Numbered from the stretch's first letter, positions 1 to 12,485 are shown. The stretch: DNA of 64,000 bases from Rhodococcus sp. B7740 (GCF_000954115.1 NZ_CP010797.1:3782001-3846000), one strand, 5' to 3'. Made by a program: numbers and translations. The notes: generated from the letters alone by a model not told the origin.

Positions 1-978
1 GGCCGAGTTCTGGTGTCGGGCAAGCTACTTGCCGATATCACCAAGTCGTTGCCGAACAAGCCGGTCGACGTCACCGTCGACGGAACCCGCGTTCTGGTCA
101 ACTGCGGCAGCGCCAAGTTCTCACTGCCCACGATGCCGGTGGAGGACTACCCGCAGCTCCCCGAGCTGCCCAACAACACCGGTTCGCTGGCCGGCGATGT
201 CTTCTCCGAGGCAATTGCCCAGGTCGCCGTGGCGGCGGGCAAGGACGACACACTGCCGATGCTCACCGGTATCCGCGTCGAGATCGACGGCACCAACGTC
301 GTTCTCGCGGCCACCGACCGTTTCCGGTTGGCCGTTCGAGAGGTGGAGTGGACTCCCGCCGGCGCCGATACCACCACCGCGGTGCTCATCCCGGCCAAGA
401 CCCTGTCCGAGTCGGCCAAAACCCTCGGCGGCAACTCCGGCTCACCCGTCGAACTGGCCCTCGGTTCCGGTTCGACCATCGGTAGTGACGGGCTGCTCGG
501 CATCGTCAGCGATGGGCGCCGCACCACGACGCGTCTGCTCGACGCCGAATTCCCGAAGTTCCGTCAGTTGCTGCCGGCCGAACACACTGCGGTGGCGACC
601 CTCGAGATCGCGTCGCTGATCGAAGCGATCAAGCGTGTGGCTCTCGTCGCCGAGCGTGGCGCGCAGGTTCGACTGGAGTTCAACGGCGAGGGTGTGTTGC
701 TCTCCGCAGGTGGAGACGATGCAGGTCGCGCCGAGGAGGCTCTGCCTGCCGATTTCCAGGGCGAGGCTCTGACCATCGCGTTCAACCCCGGTTACCTCAT
801 CGACGGCCTGTCGTCGCTGCACAGCGAGAAGGTTACGTTCGGATTCACGACGCCGAGCCGACCCGCAGTGCTGCGGCCGACCTCGGACGAGGAACTGGTG
901 CCCGATGACGCGGGCAAGTTCGCGGCGCCGCAGTCCGAGTACACGTACTTGCTGATGCCGGTCAGGCTGCCGGGCTGA
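1..978 (+). CDS. dnaN: DNA polymerase III beta subunit (sliding clamp), 5' truncated
   Basis: Replicative sliding clamp, a ring-shaped dimer that tethers DNA polymerase to the template. The frame is already open at base 1 (Gly-Arg-Val-Leu-Val), so the start codon lies left of the window; 325 residues are visible against about 395 to 400 in related bacteria. Seen are the conserved stretches [22 protein letters not shown] and [14 protein letters not shown], and the family C-terminus [10 protein letters not shown], which forms part of the partner-binding pocket. It is followed by gnd and recF, the gene order seen beside oriC in Mycobacterium and Rhodococcus. That it is a partial gene is certain from the sequence. 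Confidence 0.97.
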   Translation, partial: GRVLVSGKLLADITKSLPNKPVDVTVDGTRVLVNCGSAKFSLPTMPVEDYPQLPELPNNTGSLAGDVFSEAIAQVAVAAGKDDTLPMLTGIRVEIDGTNVVLAATDRFRLAVREVEWTPAGADTTTAVLIPAKTLSESAKTLGGNSGSPVELALGSGSTIGSDGLLGIVSDGRRTTTRLLDAEFPKFRQLLPAEHTAVATLEIASLIEAIKRVALVAERGAQVRLEFNGEGVLLSAGGDDAGRAEEALPADFQGEALTIAFNPGYLIDGLSSLHSEKVTFGFTTPSRPAVLRPTSDEELVPDDAGKFAAPQSEYTYLLMPVRLPG

Positions 979-1043
979 TCCGGTCTGGTTACTGTTGAAC
1001 CCGCGCGAACTTTCGCACCTGACACAGACAAGGACGCCTCATC

Positions 1044-1970
1044 ATGCAGCTGGGCTTGGTCGGTCTCGGAAAAATGGGCTTCAACATGCGCGAGAGACTG
1101 CGTGAGCACGGTCACGAGGTGGTCGGCTACGACCCCCGACCGGAGGTGACCGATACTCCGTCACTGGCCGGTCTGGCCCAGGCGCTGACGGCGCCTCGTG
1201 TGGTGTGGGTGATGGTTCCGTCGGGCAAGATCACCCGCGACACCATCACCGGTCTGGCCGATGTGCTCGAGCCGGGCGATCTGGTGATCGACGGCGGAAA
1301 TTCTCGATTCACCGACGACAAGCCCAACGCAGAGCTGTTGGACGCCAAGGGAATCGGCTACATCGACGCCGGAGTATCCGGTGGCGTCTGGGGCCTGAAG
1401 AACGGCTACGGCCTGATGGTCGGCGGTCAGGACGAGCACGTCGCTCGGGCGATGCCGATCTTCGACGCCTTGCGTCCCGAAGGCGAGCGTGCGGACGGTT
1501 TCGTGCACGCCGGTCCGGTCGGTGCAGGCCACTACTCGAAGATGGTGCACAACGGCATCGAGTACGGGTTGATGCAGGCGTACGCCGAGGGTTACGAGAT
1601 CCTCGAGGCCGAAGAACTCGTGCAAGATGTCCAGGGCGTACTGCGAGCCTGGAGCAAGGGAACGGTCGTGCGATCGTGGCTGCTCGACCTGTTGGTCGAA
1701 GCGCTGGGCCAGGATCCGGAATTCAGTGCGATCTCCGGCTACACCGAGGATTCCGGTGAGGGCCGTTGGACCGTCGAGGAGGCCATTCGTCACGCGGTCC
1801 CCGCACCGGTCATCTCCGCGGCCCTGTTCGCGAGATTTGCGTCGCGGCAAGAGGATTCACCGGCAATGAAGGCTGTTTCCGCACTGCGCAACCAGTTCGG
1901 CGGGCACGCGGTGAAGAAGGCCGATGCCGACGAGACCCTGCGCGCCCCGGCGCCGAAGAACACCGAGTAA
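1044..1970 (+). CDS. gnd: 6-phosphogluconate dehydrogenase, decarboxylating, short form
   Basis: Converts 6-phosphogluconate to ribulose 5-phosphate and CO2 in the oxidative pentose phosphate pathway. The 308-residue length fits the short class (YqeC/GndA-like, often NAD-dependent) rather than the 470-residue class. Seen are an N-terminal dinucleotide-binding GLVGLGKMGFNM, VIDGGNSRFTDD, the substrate loop AGVSGGVWGLKNGYGLMVGG, and GAGHYSKMVHNGIEYGLMQAYAEG with the catalytic Lys and His-Asn. An AAGGA about 9 bases before the ATG at 1044 supports the start. Its stop codon abuts the recF start with no gap. A metabolic gene inside the dnaN-recF cluster is normal for this order. NAD preference is inferred from length only. 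Confidence 0.93.
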   Translation: MQLGLVGLGKMGFNMRERLREHGHEVVGYDPRPEVTDTPSLAGLAQALTAPRVVWVMVPSGKITRDTITGLADVLEPGDLVIDGGNSRFTDDKPNAELLDAKGIGYIDAGVSGGVWGLKNGYGLMVGGQDEHVARAMPIFDALRPEGERADGFVHAGPVGAGHYSKMVHNGIEYGLMQAYAEGYEILEAEELVQDVQGVLRAWSKGTVVRSWLLDLLVEALGQDPEFSAISGYTEDSGEGRWTVEEAIRHAVPAPVISAALFARFASRQEDSPAMKAVSALRNQFGGHAVKKADADETLRAPAPKNTE

Positions 1971-3221
1971 GTGTTCGTTCGGTCTCTGCAGCTGCACGAT
2001 TTTCGATCCTGGGACGATCTCACCGTCGACCTCGGACCGGGCTCGACCGTGTTCGTAGGGCCCAACGGACACGGCAAGACCAATCTGCTCGAGTCGCTCA
2101 ACTATCTGTCGACGTTGTCCTCGCATCGTGTGTCGTCGGACGCTCCCATGATTCGAGCCGGTGCTGCCAAGGCCTTCGTGGGCAGCGCCGTGGTCAATCA
2201 CGGTCGCGAATTGATCATCGATGTCGAGCTCCTCGAAGGCAGAGCCAACAAGGCTCGGATGAACAGGTCTCCGCTGCGGCGCCCCCGTGAGATTCTGGGG
2301 GTGTTGCAGAGTGTGCTGTTCGCTCCCGAGGATCTTTCGCTCGTGCGCGGCGATCCCGGCGAGCGACGCCGCTATCTCGACGAGCTACTGACCACTCGGA
2401 TTCCTCGAATGGCCACCGTCCGTGCCGATTACGACAAGGTGCTGCGGCAACGATCGGCTCTGCTCAAGACGGCGAGTGGATCGCTGCGTCGCGGATCGTC
2501 CTCGGGCGACGGCGCGAGTGCGCTCGCCACCCTGGACGTCTGGGATGGTCATCTGGCAGCGCACGGAGCTCGATTGCTCGCTGCCAGAATAGCTTTGGTT
2601 CACGAGCTGATGCCGTTCGTGCAACAGGCCTACAGTTCGATCGCACCCGAGTCGCGGTTGGCTGCCGTCGCCTATCGCTGCAGTCTGGCCGAGGCGCTCC
2701 CACCGGAGTTCTCCGATGCCGACCGTGCACCAGAGCCCGACGACACAGAAGTTCTCGAAGCTGCCTTCCTCCACCAACTTTCGGTGATGAGACAGCGTGA
2801 AATCGAACGCGGGGTCTGCCTGGTCGGACCGCACCGCGACGACCTGGAACTGATGCTCGGTGACCAACCGACGAAAGGCTTTGCCAGCCATGGTGAATCG
2901 TGGTCGTACGCGTTGTCTCTGCGGCTCGGCTCCTTTGCCTTGTTGCGGGAGGACGGTACCGACCCGGTACTGATGCTCGACGACGTCTTCGCCGAACTCG
3001 ACCGCAAACGGCGTGCCGCGCTGGCGACGGTGGCGGCCGGTGCCGAGCAGGTGCTCATCACGGCCGCGGTACCCGAGGACGTACCACCCGAGCTGGACGC
3101 TCGTCGCTACGGAGTGGAAGCGAAGCAGAGCGCGGATTCCGGTGCAGCAGGACGTATCTCGCGTATCTCGGACTTGTCGGACGATCTCGACATCGCACGT
3201 TCGGAAGGTGAGGATCGATGA
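1971..3221 (+). CDS. recF: DNA replication and repair ATPase RecF
   Basis: SMC-like ATPase that acts with RecO and RecR to load RecA at single-strand gaps. The GTG start at 1971 directly follows the gnd stop codon. Seen are Walker [10 protein letters not shown] near residue 30, preceded by LQLHDFRSW typical of RecF, the ABC-type signature region [18 protein letters not shown], and Walker [14 protein letters not shown] with the following D-loop. At 416 residues it is slightly longer than the usual 360 to 400; the excess lies in an acidic, Ser-rich C-terminal tail. The end overlaps dciA by four bases (ATGA), implying translational coupling. Confidence 0.97.
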   Translation: MFVRSLQLHDFRSWDDLTVDLGPGSTVFVGPNGHGKTNLLESLNYLSTLSSHRVSSDAPMIRAGAAKAFVGSAVVNHGRELIIDVELLEGRANKARMNRSPLRRPREILGVLQSVLFAPEDLSLVRGDPGERRRYLDELLTTRIPRMATVRADYDKVLRQRSALLKTASGSLRRGSSSGDGASALATLDVWDGHLAAHGARLLAARIALVHELMPFVQQAYSSIAPESRLAAVAYRCSLAEALPPEFSDADRAPEPDDTEVLEAAFLHQLSVMRQREIERGVCLVGPHRDDLELMLGDQPTKGFASHGESWSYALSLRLGSFALLREDGTDPVLMLDDVFAELDRKRRAALATVAAGAEQVLITAAVPEDVPPELDARRYGVEAKQSADSGAAGRISRISDLSDDLDIARSEGEDR

Positions 3222-3781
3222 CCGACGACGACGCGACTCCCACGGACAACGGTGACGTACCGGAACTGAAAGGCGTGGATCTGGCGCGTCGAGCACTCGA
3301 GGACGCCCGGGCCGCAGCCAAGGCCAGCGGCAAATCGGTGGGACAGGGACGGTCGTCACCGACGGGCGGAGTCAGAGCACTGCGGGGGCGTCGTCGCCGG
3401 GGCTGGTCGGGAGCCGGGCCGGACGACCGTGATCCCCAGGCGTTCGGGGCGCTGGCGAACTCGATCGCGTCCAAGCGCGGATGGTCGGCGAAGGTGTCGG
3501 AGGGCGCGGTGCTCGGCCGGTGGCCGAGCGTGGTCGGCGAGGACATCTCGGCTCATGCGGACCCCACCGGTCTCAAGGACGGAGTGTTGAGTATTTCCGC
3601 CGAGTCCACGGCGTGGGCGACCCAGTTGAGGCTGATGCAGTCGCAGATTCTGGCCAAGATCGCTGCCGCTGTCGGTCACGGCGTGGTGACCTCGCTACGC
3701 ATCACCGGTCCGACGACCCAGAGTTGGAGAAAAGGCGAACGGCACGTCCGGGGACGAGGGCCGCGCGACACGTACGGATAG
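3218..3781 (+). CDS. dciA: DciA/DUF721 family protein (Rv0004-like)
   Basis: Likely DciA, the ancestral loader or operator of the replicative helicase DnaB; the mycobacterial orthologue Rv0004 is reported as part of the replication machinery. The 187-residue protein has a charged, low-complexity N-terminal half ([20 protein letters not shown], then an Arg/Gly-rich segment) and a DUF721 core at about 75-170 ([35 protein letters not shown] ... [18 protein letters not shown]). The ATG overlaps the recF stop. In M. tuberculosis gyrB follows directly; here two unrelated genes come between. Identification rests on position plus the DUF721 pattern. Confidence 0.85.
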   Translation: MTDDDATPTDNGDVPELKGVDLARRALEDARAAAKASGKSVGQGRSSPTGGVRALRGRRRRGWSGAGPDDRDPQAFGALANSIASKRGWSAKVSEGAVLGRWPSVVGEDISAHADPTGLKDGVLSISAESTAWATQLRLMQSQILAKIAAAVGHGVVTSLRITGPTTQSWRKGERHVRGRGPRDTYG

Positions 3782-3947
3782 TGAGAGGTCCCAACCTTCA
3801 CTTTCGAAACCTCCTGGTCCAGGTGATTCTCAACAGATGTTGGGGCCAGTGTTGCTGTGACATGGTCGATGTGCGTAGCGTGATTCGGGACACGCAACGG
3901 TCGGGGGACCGATTTACTGTTCTGTGCGCATCGGACGAGGAGAAGTT

Positions 3948-4865
3948 GTGTCTGCACCAACGAAGAAGACATCGACAGCAGCCGTCGATGTGGACGGAAC
4001 CCCCGAAGATCGCGTCATCCTGCACGCGCGGAACGTGGAGTTCGATTGGAACTCCCTGCCGCTGCACTACATGGACGGCAACCCACTCGCGACGCACCTG
4101 ATCAACGTGATGCACCTGCTCCTGCCCGAGGGTGAGGAGTGGTTCGTGCGCACGTTCAAGGAGGCGCTGCCACTTATCCACGACGATCAGCTGCGCGACG
4201 ACGTGATCGGATTCATCGGTCAGGAAGCGATGCACGCGCAGGCGCACACCGATGTGCACGATCAGCTTCGGGCCCACGGCATCGACGTCGATCCGTACGT
4301 CGATCAGATGAAGTTCCTGTTCGGCCGTGCTCTCGGAAACCGGTCCGGTCACGGCCAGAACAGCCTGGTCGAACGTCTCGCCCTGATCGCCGCCGCCGAG
4401 CACTTGACCGCTTTTCTCGGCGATTGGGTTCTCAATGCCACGGCGTTGGACGAGGCGGACATCGATCCGATCATGCTTGACCTGCTGCGGTGGCACGGAG
4501 CCGAAGAGGTCGAGCATCGATCGGTGGCCTACGAGGTGATGCGATACTTCGACGTCCGCCCGGCCCGTCGGATCCGAACCTACGTCGTCATCGCGCCCAC
4601 GCTCGTGTGGTTCTGGACCCGCGGTGTTCGCTTTCTCATGAGCCAGGATCCGACGCTGGCGCACCTTCCCGCCAAGCAGCGCACACCGTCGTTCCGAGAG
4701 TTTCGCCGAGTGGCCGCTGCGGGTCTGTTCCCGACCCCAATGTCGATGGTGAAAGCGTCGCTGCGCTACTTCAAGCGCACGTACCACCCTTCGCAGGAAG
4801 GGTCGACGGTGCAGGCAGTGCAGTATCTGGCCACCTCACCGGCAGCTCGGTCCGCCGATCGATGA
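3948..4865 (+). CDS. PF10118 family protein with ferritin-like di-iron ligands
   Basis: A 305-residue protein of the family annotated as metal-dependent hydrolase (PF10118). The visible ligands fit a ferritin-like di-iron fold instead: Glu63/64 (PEGEEWF), Glu93-x-x-His96 plus His100 (GQEAMHAQAH), Glu151 (AAAEHLTAF) and Glu187-x-x-His190 (GAEEVEH). A hydrophobic segment at about 211-230 may dip into the membrane. GTG at 3948 is chosen because AGGAG ends five bases before it; an upstream GTG at 3924 would add eight residues. It overlaps the next gene by ATGA, so the two products are probably made in concert. The inferred role is an oxygenase or desaturase-like step on an unknown, possibly lipid, substrate; hydrolase activity is not shown by the sequence. 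Confidence 0.8.
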   Translation: MSAPTKKTSTAAVDVDGTPEDRVILHARNVEFDWNSLPLHYMDGNPLATHLINVMHLLLPEGEEWFVRTFKEALPLIHDDQLRDDVIGFIGQEAMHAQAHTDVHDQLRAHGIDVDPYVDQMKFLFGRALGNRSGHGQNSLVERLALIAAAEHLTAFLGDWVLNATALDEADIDPIMLDLLRWHGAEEVEHRSVAYEVMRYFDVRPARRIRTYVVIAPTLVWFWTRGVRFLMSQDPTLAHLPAKQRTPSFREFRRVAAAGLFPTPMSMVKASLRYFKRTYHPSQEGSTVQAVQYLATSPAARSADR

Positions 4866-5995
4866 CCAAACGCACGTTGCGGAGCAAGCTCGGCGCAATG
4901 GCACAGAAGGTGGACTCGTTCCGACTGGGACGCACGATTCCGAAGAATCTGTACGGCCGCGACGAGCCCGATCAGACCGTGTCACTGGTGACCGACGCGC
5001 TCGACAAATGGTTCGCGCTGCTCGACGGTGACGACTACGACGCGTCGTTCGCGGCACCGCTCGTCGTCCGGACCCGCGTACTGACCTTGGTCTCACGCGA
5101 AGTGCTCTGCGTGGACGAGCACGTGGTCCGACTGACGTTCGCCGCGGCCGACGGAGCGGTGTTGCCTGCGTGGGCACCGGGAATGCATCTGGACTTCTAT
5201 CTCCCGTCCGGCCGCCGTCGGCAGTACTCGTTGTGTGGCGATCCGGATGCCGACTCGTACTCCATCGCGGTGCGCCTGGTGCCCGACGGCGGCGGCGGGT
5301 CGCGCGAGATGCACGGTCTCCCGGTCGGCACCGAAGTCTCGATTCGGGGGCCGCGCAACGGTTTTCCGTTCGTAAAGTCCGAGCATGCACTGTTCGTGGC
5401 CGGAGGAATCGGTATCACTGCCATCATCTCGATGGTCCGTCGCGCTCGCCGGACGGGAATGGACTGGCACCTGGTCTACTGTGGCCGTTCGCGTGAATCG
5501 ATGCCGTTCCTCGACGAGATCGCCGGTTGGGAGGCCGAGCGTGTCACGGTGCGGACCGATGATGTGGACGGCATGCCGTCGAGCATGGATCTGCTCGGTG
5601 CCGCGGCACCGGGTGGTTCGGTCTACGTGTGCGGGCCGCCGCCGATGATCGACCTGGTTCGGGCTTCGTTCGACTCCTTGCCCGCAACGCATCTGCACTT
5701 CGAGCGGTTCTCGCCGCCACCGGTGAAGAACGGTGCCGAATTCGAGGTCCAACTCGTCGACTCCGGTGACATCGTCACGGTCGGCCCGGAAGAGACTGCG
5801 CTGCATGCCATTCGGCGGCTGCGCCCGGATGTGGCGTACTCCTGTCAGCAGGGTTTCTGCGGGACGTGTCGCGTTCGAGTACTGAGCGGAACACCGCAGC
5901 ATCGGGAGAATCGACTCACGGCCGAGGAGCAGCAGCGTGAGATGTTGATCTGCGTGTCGCGTTCCGAGGGCGAACGGATCGTGCTCGATCTGTAG
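4862..5995 (+). CDS. Phthalate-dioxygenase-reductase-like flavoprotein with C-terminal [2Fe-2S] ferredoxin
   Basis: Electron-transfer protein of 377 residues carrying electrons from NAD(P)H through flavin to a [2Fe-2S] cluster. Domain order is flavin domain (about 68-165, with RRQYSLCG at 119-126 for flavin phosphate), NAD domain (FVAGGIGITAIISM; YVCGPPPMI), then a plant-type ferredoxin domain with Cys328, Cys333, Cys336 and Cys364. This order and the RxYSL motif match the phthalate dioxygenase reductase/VanB class, usually FMN-binding. The ATG at 4862 overlaps the stop codon of the di-iron gene, pointing to that protein as the electron acceptor. An open frame extends back to 4490 but is the shadow of the upstream gene. 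The acceptor assignment is inferred. Confidence 0.88.
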   Translation: MTKRTLRSKLGAMAQKVDSFRLGRTIPKNLYGRDEPDQTVSLVTDALDKWFALLDGDDYDASFAAPLVVRTRVLTLVSREVLCVDEHVVRLTFAAADGAVLPAWAPGMHLDFYLPSGRRRQYSLCGDPDADSYSIAVRLVPDGGGGSREMHGLPVGTEVSIRGPRNGFPFVKSEHALFVAGGIGITAIISMVRRARRTGMDWHLVYCGRSRESMPFLDEIAGWEAERVTVRTDDVDGMPSSMDLLGAAAPGGSVYVCGPPPMIDLVRASFDSLPATHLHFERFSPPPVKNGAEFEVQLVDSGDIVTVGPEETALHAIRRLRPDVAYSCQQGFCGTCRVRVLSGTPQHRENRLTAEEQQREMLICVSRSEGERIVLDL

Positions 5996-6234
5996 CCGAA
6001 TCGCCGGTTTTACCCTTCATCTTTGCCGTCCGGTATCGAAAAAATGCGTCTGTGAAGCAATCAGGGGCCTTTTAGGGGTGTCATCGTGCCCATGCTGTCG
6101 CAGGCAACCAGTACTATGGACCGGTACGACATCAAGCCCGGAAAAAACGCATGGACTCGGGCGCGGCCGGAACCGACTGCGCCCATCCCTGCGGTAGCAC
6201 CCTGCGGGGTGTGAGCGGGGTAGTGGACGCGTAG

Positions 6235-8295
<2,061 letters not shown>

Positions 8296-8305
8296 TCACT
8301 TCCCT

Positions 8306-8336
8306 TCACGCACCGATGAGTTCTCTCGGTGCGTGA
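8306..8336 (+). terminator. Strong hairpin between gyrB and gyrA
   Basis: An 11-bp perfect stem (TCACGCACCGA with TCGGTGCGTGA) with a 9-base loop lies in the 68-bp gyrB-gyrA gap, 11 bases after the gyrB stop and 27 before the gyrA ATG. No T-tract follows, so it may be an attenuator, an RNA processing or stabilising hairpin, or a factor-independent terminator of the actinobacterial type. The fold is seen directly; its role is inferred. Confidence 0.6.
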
Positions 8337-8363
8337 CGGTGACCGTTTCTCGAGGAGATTTGC

Positions 8364-10907
8364 ATGTCTGACATCACCGAACCGCCGGTAGGACCCCCGC
8401 CGGGTTCGACCACCAACGCCGAGGGCGGCGACCGGATCGATCCGGTCGACATCCAGCAGGAAATGCAGCGCAGCTACATCGATTACGCGATGAGCGTCAT
8501 CGTCGGGCGCGCACTGCCCGAGGTGCGTGACGGACTCAAGCCCGTGCACCGCCGCGTGCTGTACGCGATGTACGACTCCGGCTTCCGGCCCGACCGCAGC
8601 TACGTCAAATCCGCACGCCCCGTTGCCGAGACGATGGGTAACTACCACCCCCACGGCGACACCTCGATCTACGACGCACTGGTGCGTCTGGCCCAGCCGT
8701 GGTCGATGCGGTACCCGCTGGTCGACGGCCAGGGCAACTTCGGATCCCGCGGCAACGACGGTGCCGCTGCCATGCGTTACACCGAGGCCCGGCTGACTCC
8801 GCTCGCGATGGAGATGTTGCGCGACATCGACGAGGAAACCGTCGACTTCATCCCCAACTACGACGGCAAAACCCAAGAGCCGACGGTCCTTCCGTCCCGC
8901 GTGCCGAACCTGTTGATGAACGGCTCCAACGGCATCGCCGTCGGTATGGCCACCAACATTCCGCCGCACAACCTGCGTGAACTGGGCGACGCGGTGTTCT
9001 GGGCCCTCGACAACTTCGAGGCCGACGAAGAAGCGACGCTCGCGGCCTGCATGGAACGCGTCAAGGGCCCCGACTTCCCGACCCACGGCCTCATCGTCGG
9101 TGGCCAGGGCATCCAGGATGCGTACTCCACCGGCCGCGGCTCGATCCGCATGCGCGGCGTCGTCGAGATCGAAGAAGATTCCAACGGTCGCACCACGATC
9201 GTCATCACCGAGCTGCCCTACCAGGTCAACCCGGACAACCTGATCACCTCGATCGCCGAGCAGGTCCGAGACGGCAAGCTCTCGGGCATCTCCAAGATCG
9301 ACGACGAGTCCTCCGACCGTGTCGGCATGCGCATCGTCGTCACGATCAAGCGCGACGCCGTCGCGAAGGTCGTGCTCAACAATCTCTACAAGCACTCGCA
9401 GCTGCAGACGAGCTTCGGCGCGAACATGCTCTCGATCGTCGACGGCGTTCCGCGGACGCTGCGCCTGGATCAGATGATCCGCTTCTACGTCACTCACCAA
9501 CTCGACGTGATCGTCCGACGTACGCGGTATCGCCTGCGCAAGGCCGAAGAGCGCGCCCACATTCTGCGCGGCCTGGTCAAGGCTCTGGATGCGCTCGACG
9601 AGGTCATCGCGCTGATCCGGGCATCTCCAACGGTCGACGACGCGCGGCAGGGCCTGATCTCGCTGCTCGACATCGACGACATTCAGGCCCAGGCCATCCT
9701 CGACATGCAGCTGCGGCGCCTCGCAGCCCTCGAGCGTCAGAAGATCATCGACGAGCTGGCCGAACTCGAACGCACCATTGCCGACCTGCAGGACATTCTG
9801 GCCAAGCCGGAGCGGCAGCGACAGATCGTGCGCGACGAGCTCGCCGAGATCGTCGAGAAGTTCGGCGACGACCGTCGCACGCGCATCATCGCCGCCGACG
9901 GGGACGTCAACGACGAGGATCTGATCGCCCGGGAGAACGTGGTCGTGACGATCACCGAGACCGGTTACGCCAAGCGCACCAAGACCGACCTCTACCGCTC
10001 GCAGAAGCGCGGCGGCAAGGGCGTGATGGGAGCGGGGCTCAAGCAGGACGACATCGTCAGCAAGTTCTTCGTCTGCTCGACGCACGACTGGATCCTGTTC
10101 TTCACCACCAAGGGGCGCGTCTACCGGGCCAAGGCCTACGAACTGCCCGAGGCCAACCGGACCGCCCGCGGTCAGCACGTCGCGAACCTGCTGGCCTTCC
10201 AGCCGGACGAACGCATCGCCCAGGTCATCCAGATCAAGACCTACGAGGATGCGCCGTATCTGGTGCTCGCCACCAAGGGCGGTCTGGTCAAGAAGTCACG
10301 ACTGACCGATTTCGACTCCAACCGCAGCGGCGGCATCGTGGCCGTCAACCTGCGCGGCGAGGACGAGTTGGTCGGGGCCGTTCTCGCGTCCTCGGACGAC
10401 GATCTGCTGCTGGTCTCGGCGCAGGGACAGTCCATCCGGTTCTCTGCCACCGACGAGGTGTTGCGCCCGATGGGCCGCGCCACCTCGGGCGTGCAGGGCA
10501 TGCGCTTCAACGGCGAGGACGCGTTGCTCTCGCTCAACGTCGTCAGCGAGAACAAGTTCCTGCTGGTCGCGACCTCGGGTGGATACTCCAAGCGGACCGC
10601 GATGGAGGACTACCCCCAGCAGGGCCGCGGCGGAAAGGGAGTGCTGACAATCCAGTACGACCCGAAGCGTGGCACGCTGGTGGGAGCTCTCATCGTCGAC
10701 GACGAGGACGAGCTGTACGCCATCACGTCCAGTGGTGGCGTGATCCGGACCGCTGCCAAGCAGGTTCGGAAGGCCGGCCGACAGACCAAGGGCGTGCGGT
10801 TGATGAATCTCGGTGAAGGCGACACACTGCTCGCGATCGCGCGCAACGCCGACGAGATCGAACCGGATTCTCTGGGCACCGAAGACGATGCAGCGAAGGA
10901 GTCGTAA
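8364..10907 (+). CDS. gyrA: DNA gyrase subunit A
   Basis: DNA-cleaving and rejoining subunit of gyrase. The 847 residues cover the breakage-reunion domain ([28 protein letters not shown]; catalytic Tyr139 in [10 protein letters not shown]), a coiled-coil gate, and six-bladed C-terminal repeats ([19 protein letters not shown] and similar; the GyrA box is QGRGGKG near residue 754). The quinolone-determining segment reads [10 protein letters not shown]: Thr100 sits where E. coli has Ser83 and M. tuberculosis Ala90, with Ser101 and Asp104 normal. RBS GAGGAG precedes the ATG. The TAA stop abuts the next GTG start. Confidence 0.98.
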   Translation: MSDITEPPVGPPPGSTTNAEGGDRIDPVDIQQEMQRSYIDYAMSVIVGRALPEVRDGLKPVHRRVLYAMYDSGFRPDRSYVKSARPVAETMGNYHPHGDTSIYDALVRLAQPWSMRYPLVDGQGNFGSRGNDGAAAMRYTEARLTPLAMEMLRDIDEETVDFIPNYDGKTQEPTVLPSRVPNLLMNGSNGIAVGMATNIPPHNLRELGDAVFWALDNFEADEEATLAACMERVKGPDFPTHGLIVGGQGIQDAYSTGRGSIRMRGVVEIEEDSNGRTTIVITELPYQVNPDNLITSIAEQVRDGKLSGISKIDDESSDRVGMRIVVTIKRDAVAKVVLNNLYKHSQLQTSFGANMLSIVDGVPRTLRLDQMIRFYVTHQLDVIVRRTRYRLRKAEERAHILRGLVKALDALDEVIALIRASPTVDDARQGLISLLDIDDIQAQAILDMQLRRLAALERQKIIDELAELERTIADLQDILAKPERQRQIVRDELAEIVEKFGDDRRTRIIAADGDVNDEDLIARENVVVTITETGYAKRTKTDLYRSQKRGGKGVMGAGLKQDDIVSKFFVCSTHDWILFFTTKGRVYRAKAYELPEANRTARGQHVANLLAFQPDERIAQVIQIKTYEDAPYLVLATKGGLVKKSRLTDFDSNRSGGIVAVNLRGEDELVGAVLASSDDDLLLVSAQGQSIRFSATDEVLRPMGRATSGVQGMRFNGEDALLSLNVVSENKFLLVATSGGYSKRTAMEDYPQQGRGGKGVLTIQYDPKRGTLVGALIVDDEDELYAITSSGGVIRTAAKQVRKAGRQTKGVRLMNLGEGDTLLAIARNADEIEPDSLGTEDDAAKES

Positions 10908-12302
10908 GTGAGCACTCCCAACCGGCCTGGTAGCAGGCCCGGCCCCAGCGGTGGACCGGACAGCCGGGATGCCGCGCGGGCCGAGCAGCCCGCGCGTCCC
11001 GCGCCGCCCGAGGGAGCTCGCCCGGGCAACCGCCCGCAGCCGGCCACTCGTCCCGCGCCCGCCGCAGGCCGTGGTCCGGTCCCGCAGGGGGGTGCACGCC
11101 CACCGATGCGACCCGCACCGGGTGCTCCGAACGGTCCGGCACGTCCGGCTCAGGGACCCCCGCCGCAGCGGCCGCCTGCACCTCAGGGACCGCCGCCTCA
11201 GGCTCCTTCGGGGGCCACCGAGCAGAGTGCGCCTCGGCAGGGACAGGCTCCTGCCGGTCCGGCGCAGGCCCAGCCGCCCCAGGCTCCCGGCCGTCCGCCC
11301 GGACCCGGTCAGCAACCGGCCGGTCGACCCAACGGTGGTCCGCCGCAGAACGGCCAGCCGCCACAGCGGCAGGCACCGGGCGGTCGACCTCCACGACAGC
11401 AGGCTCCACAGCGATCGGCACCCGGCGAGACCGTGCGCACTCCGGAGGTCTCCGCCGAGTCGACGGCCACCGGCGAGGCGTCACGCGCGCCGGAAGCCGC
11501 TCGGGGTCAGGACCAGGCCGGTCCGGCAGCGACTCAGGCGATGCCGGCCCAGCAGAACGACGGTCCGCAAGGTGGCTCGGGAACCCCGCCCTGGCAGCGC
11601 GGTCAGCGTCCCGCATCGCAGGGAACCGACGATCGGCAGCAGCCGCAGAATCAGCCGCAGACCAACCTCTCCGGACGCGGTGCGGCACTGCCTCCGACCG
11701 GTGAGTTCGATCGATCGGCTCGCACGTCTGCCGAGCCGATCCAGCGCGAATCGACCGAGGACAAGACCGAACGGCGAGAAGCCGCCAGGTCGAAGGCCGC
11801 GGTCATCGACGGACCGACACGGCACATCGAACGCAAGGATCTGGCGAAGGACATGCCGGATCTGTCTGCGGTGCGGCACCCGGAGCCGTCCCTGTCCGAG
11901 CGTGCGGCACCTGCATCGATCACGGCCGTGCCCAGTGCCGACGGTGATCCCCTGCGGGCGACCATCCAGATCCGCAAGATCGATCCGTGGTCGACGCTCA
12001 AGATCGCCCTCGTGATCGCAGTGTCGCTGTTCTTCGTGTGGATGGTGTCGGTCGGCCTGCTGTACGCAGTGCTGGACGGCATGGGCGTCTGGGAACGGCT
12101 CAACAGTGCGTTCACCGAGATCGTCAACGAATCCGGCGACGGCGGACTCGTCAGCGCCGGGCAGGTATTCGGCTACGCGGCGGTGATCGGTGTGATCAAT
12201 GTCGTACTCTTCACCGCTCTGACGACCATCGGCGCCTTCATCTACAACCTGTCGTCGGACCTGGTCGGTGGCGTCGAAGTGACGTTGGCAGACCGCGACT
12301 GA
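10908..12302 (+). CDS. DUF3566 membrane protein with long Pro/Gln/Gly-rich N-terminus (Rv0007-like)
   Basis: A 464-residue protein with a roughly 330-residue disordered cytoplasmic segment extremely rich in Pro, Gly, Gln and Arg, followed by a DUF3566 domain with two predicted membrane helices (about 363-388 and 415-445; [21 protein letters not shown] and [20 protein letters not shown]). The GTG start directly follows the gyrA stop codon, so it is probably co-transcribed with gyrBA. The M. tuberculosis counterpart at this position is Rv0007. Function is unknown; a role at the division or cell-wall machinery is sometimes suggested but nothing here shows it. The N-terminal repeat composition varies widely in the family. 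Confidence 0.88.
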   Translation: MSTPNRPGSRPGPSGGPDSRDAARAEQPARPAPPEGARPGNRPQPATRPAPAAGRGPVPQGGARPPMRPAPGAPNGPARPAQGPPPQRPPAPQGPPPQAPSGATEQSAPRQGQAPAGPAQAQPPQAPGRPPGPGQQPAGRPNGGPPQNGQPPQRQAPGGRPPRQQAPQRSAPGETVRTPEVSAESTATGEASRAPEAARGQDQAGPAATQAMPAQQNDGPQGGSGTPPWQRGQRPASQGTDDRQQPQNQPQTNLSGRGAALPPTGEFDRSARTSAEPIQRESTEDKTERREAARSKAAVIDGPTRHIERKDLAKDMPDLSAVRHPEPSLSERAAPASITAVPSADGDPLRATIQIRKIDPWSTLKIALVIAVSLFFVWMVSVGLLYAVLDGMGVWERLNSAFTEIVNESGDGGLVSAGQVFGYAAVIGVINVVLFTALTTIGAFIYNLSSDLVGGVEVTLADRD

Positions 12303-12318
12303 CCTGCATCATCGACAG

Positions 12319-12357
12319 CCGTATCGGGCCGTTTTGGAAGACAGCGGCCCGATACGG
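12319..12357 (+). terminator. Perfect 13-bp hairpin after the gyrBA-DUF3566 operon
   Basis: CCGTATCGGGCCG and CGGCCCGATACGG are exact inverted copies separated by 13 bases, 16 bases after the DUF3566 stop and 54 before tRNA-Ile. There is no T-run, as is common for actinobacterial terminators. It probably ends the gyrase operon transcript. Confidence 0.75.
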
Positions 12358-12411
12358 TAATCTCATCCCTCGGTTCGAGGAGAGGTTTTCTTCGGTCCGA
12401 AGTAGTGATGA

Positions 12412-12485
12412 GGGCCTATAGCTCAGGCGGTTAGAGCGCTTCCCTGATAAGGAAGAGGTCGGAGGTTCAAGTCCTCCTAGGCCCA
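12412..12485 (+). tRNA. tRNA-Ile (anticodon GAT)
   Basis: A 74-base cloverleaf: acceptor GGGCCTA pairs with TAGGCCC, D-arm AGCTCAGGCGGTTAGAGCG, anticodon loop CTGATAA with GAT, and T-arm GGAGG-TTCAAGT-CCTCC. The discriminator is A and CCA is not encoded. Its position after gyrA matches ileT of M. tuberculosis. Confidence 0.98.

Noticed and set aside
6078-6117. Promoter for gyrB with TACTAT as -10
   Set aside because: No -35-like hexamer lies 16 to 19 bases upstream; retained only as a remark in the gyrB entry.
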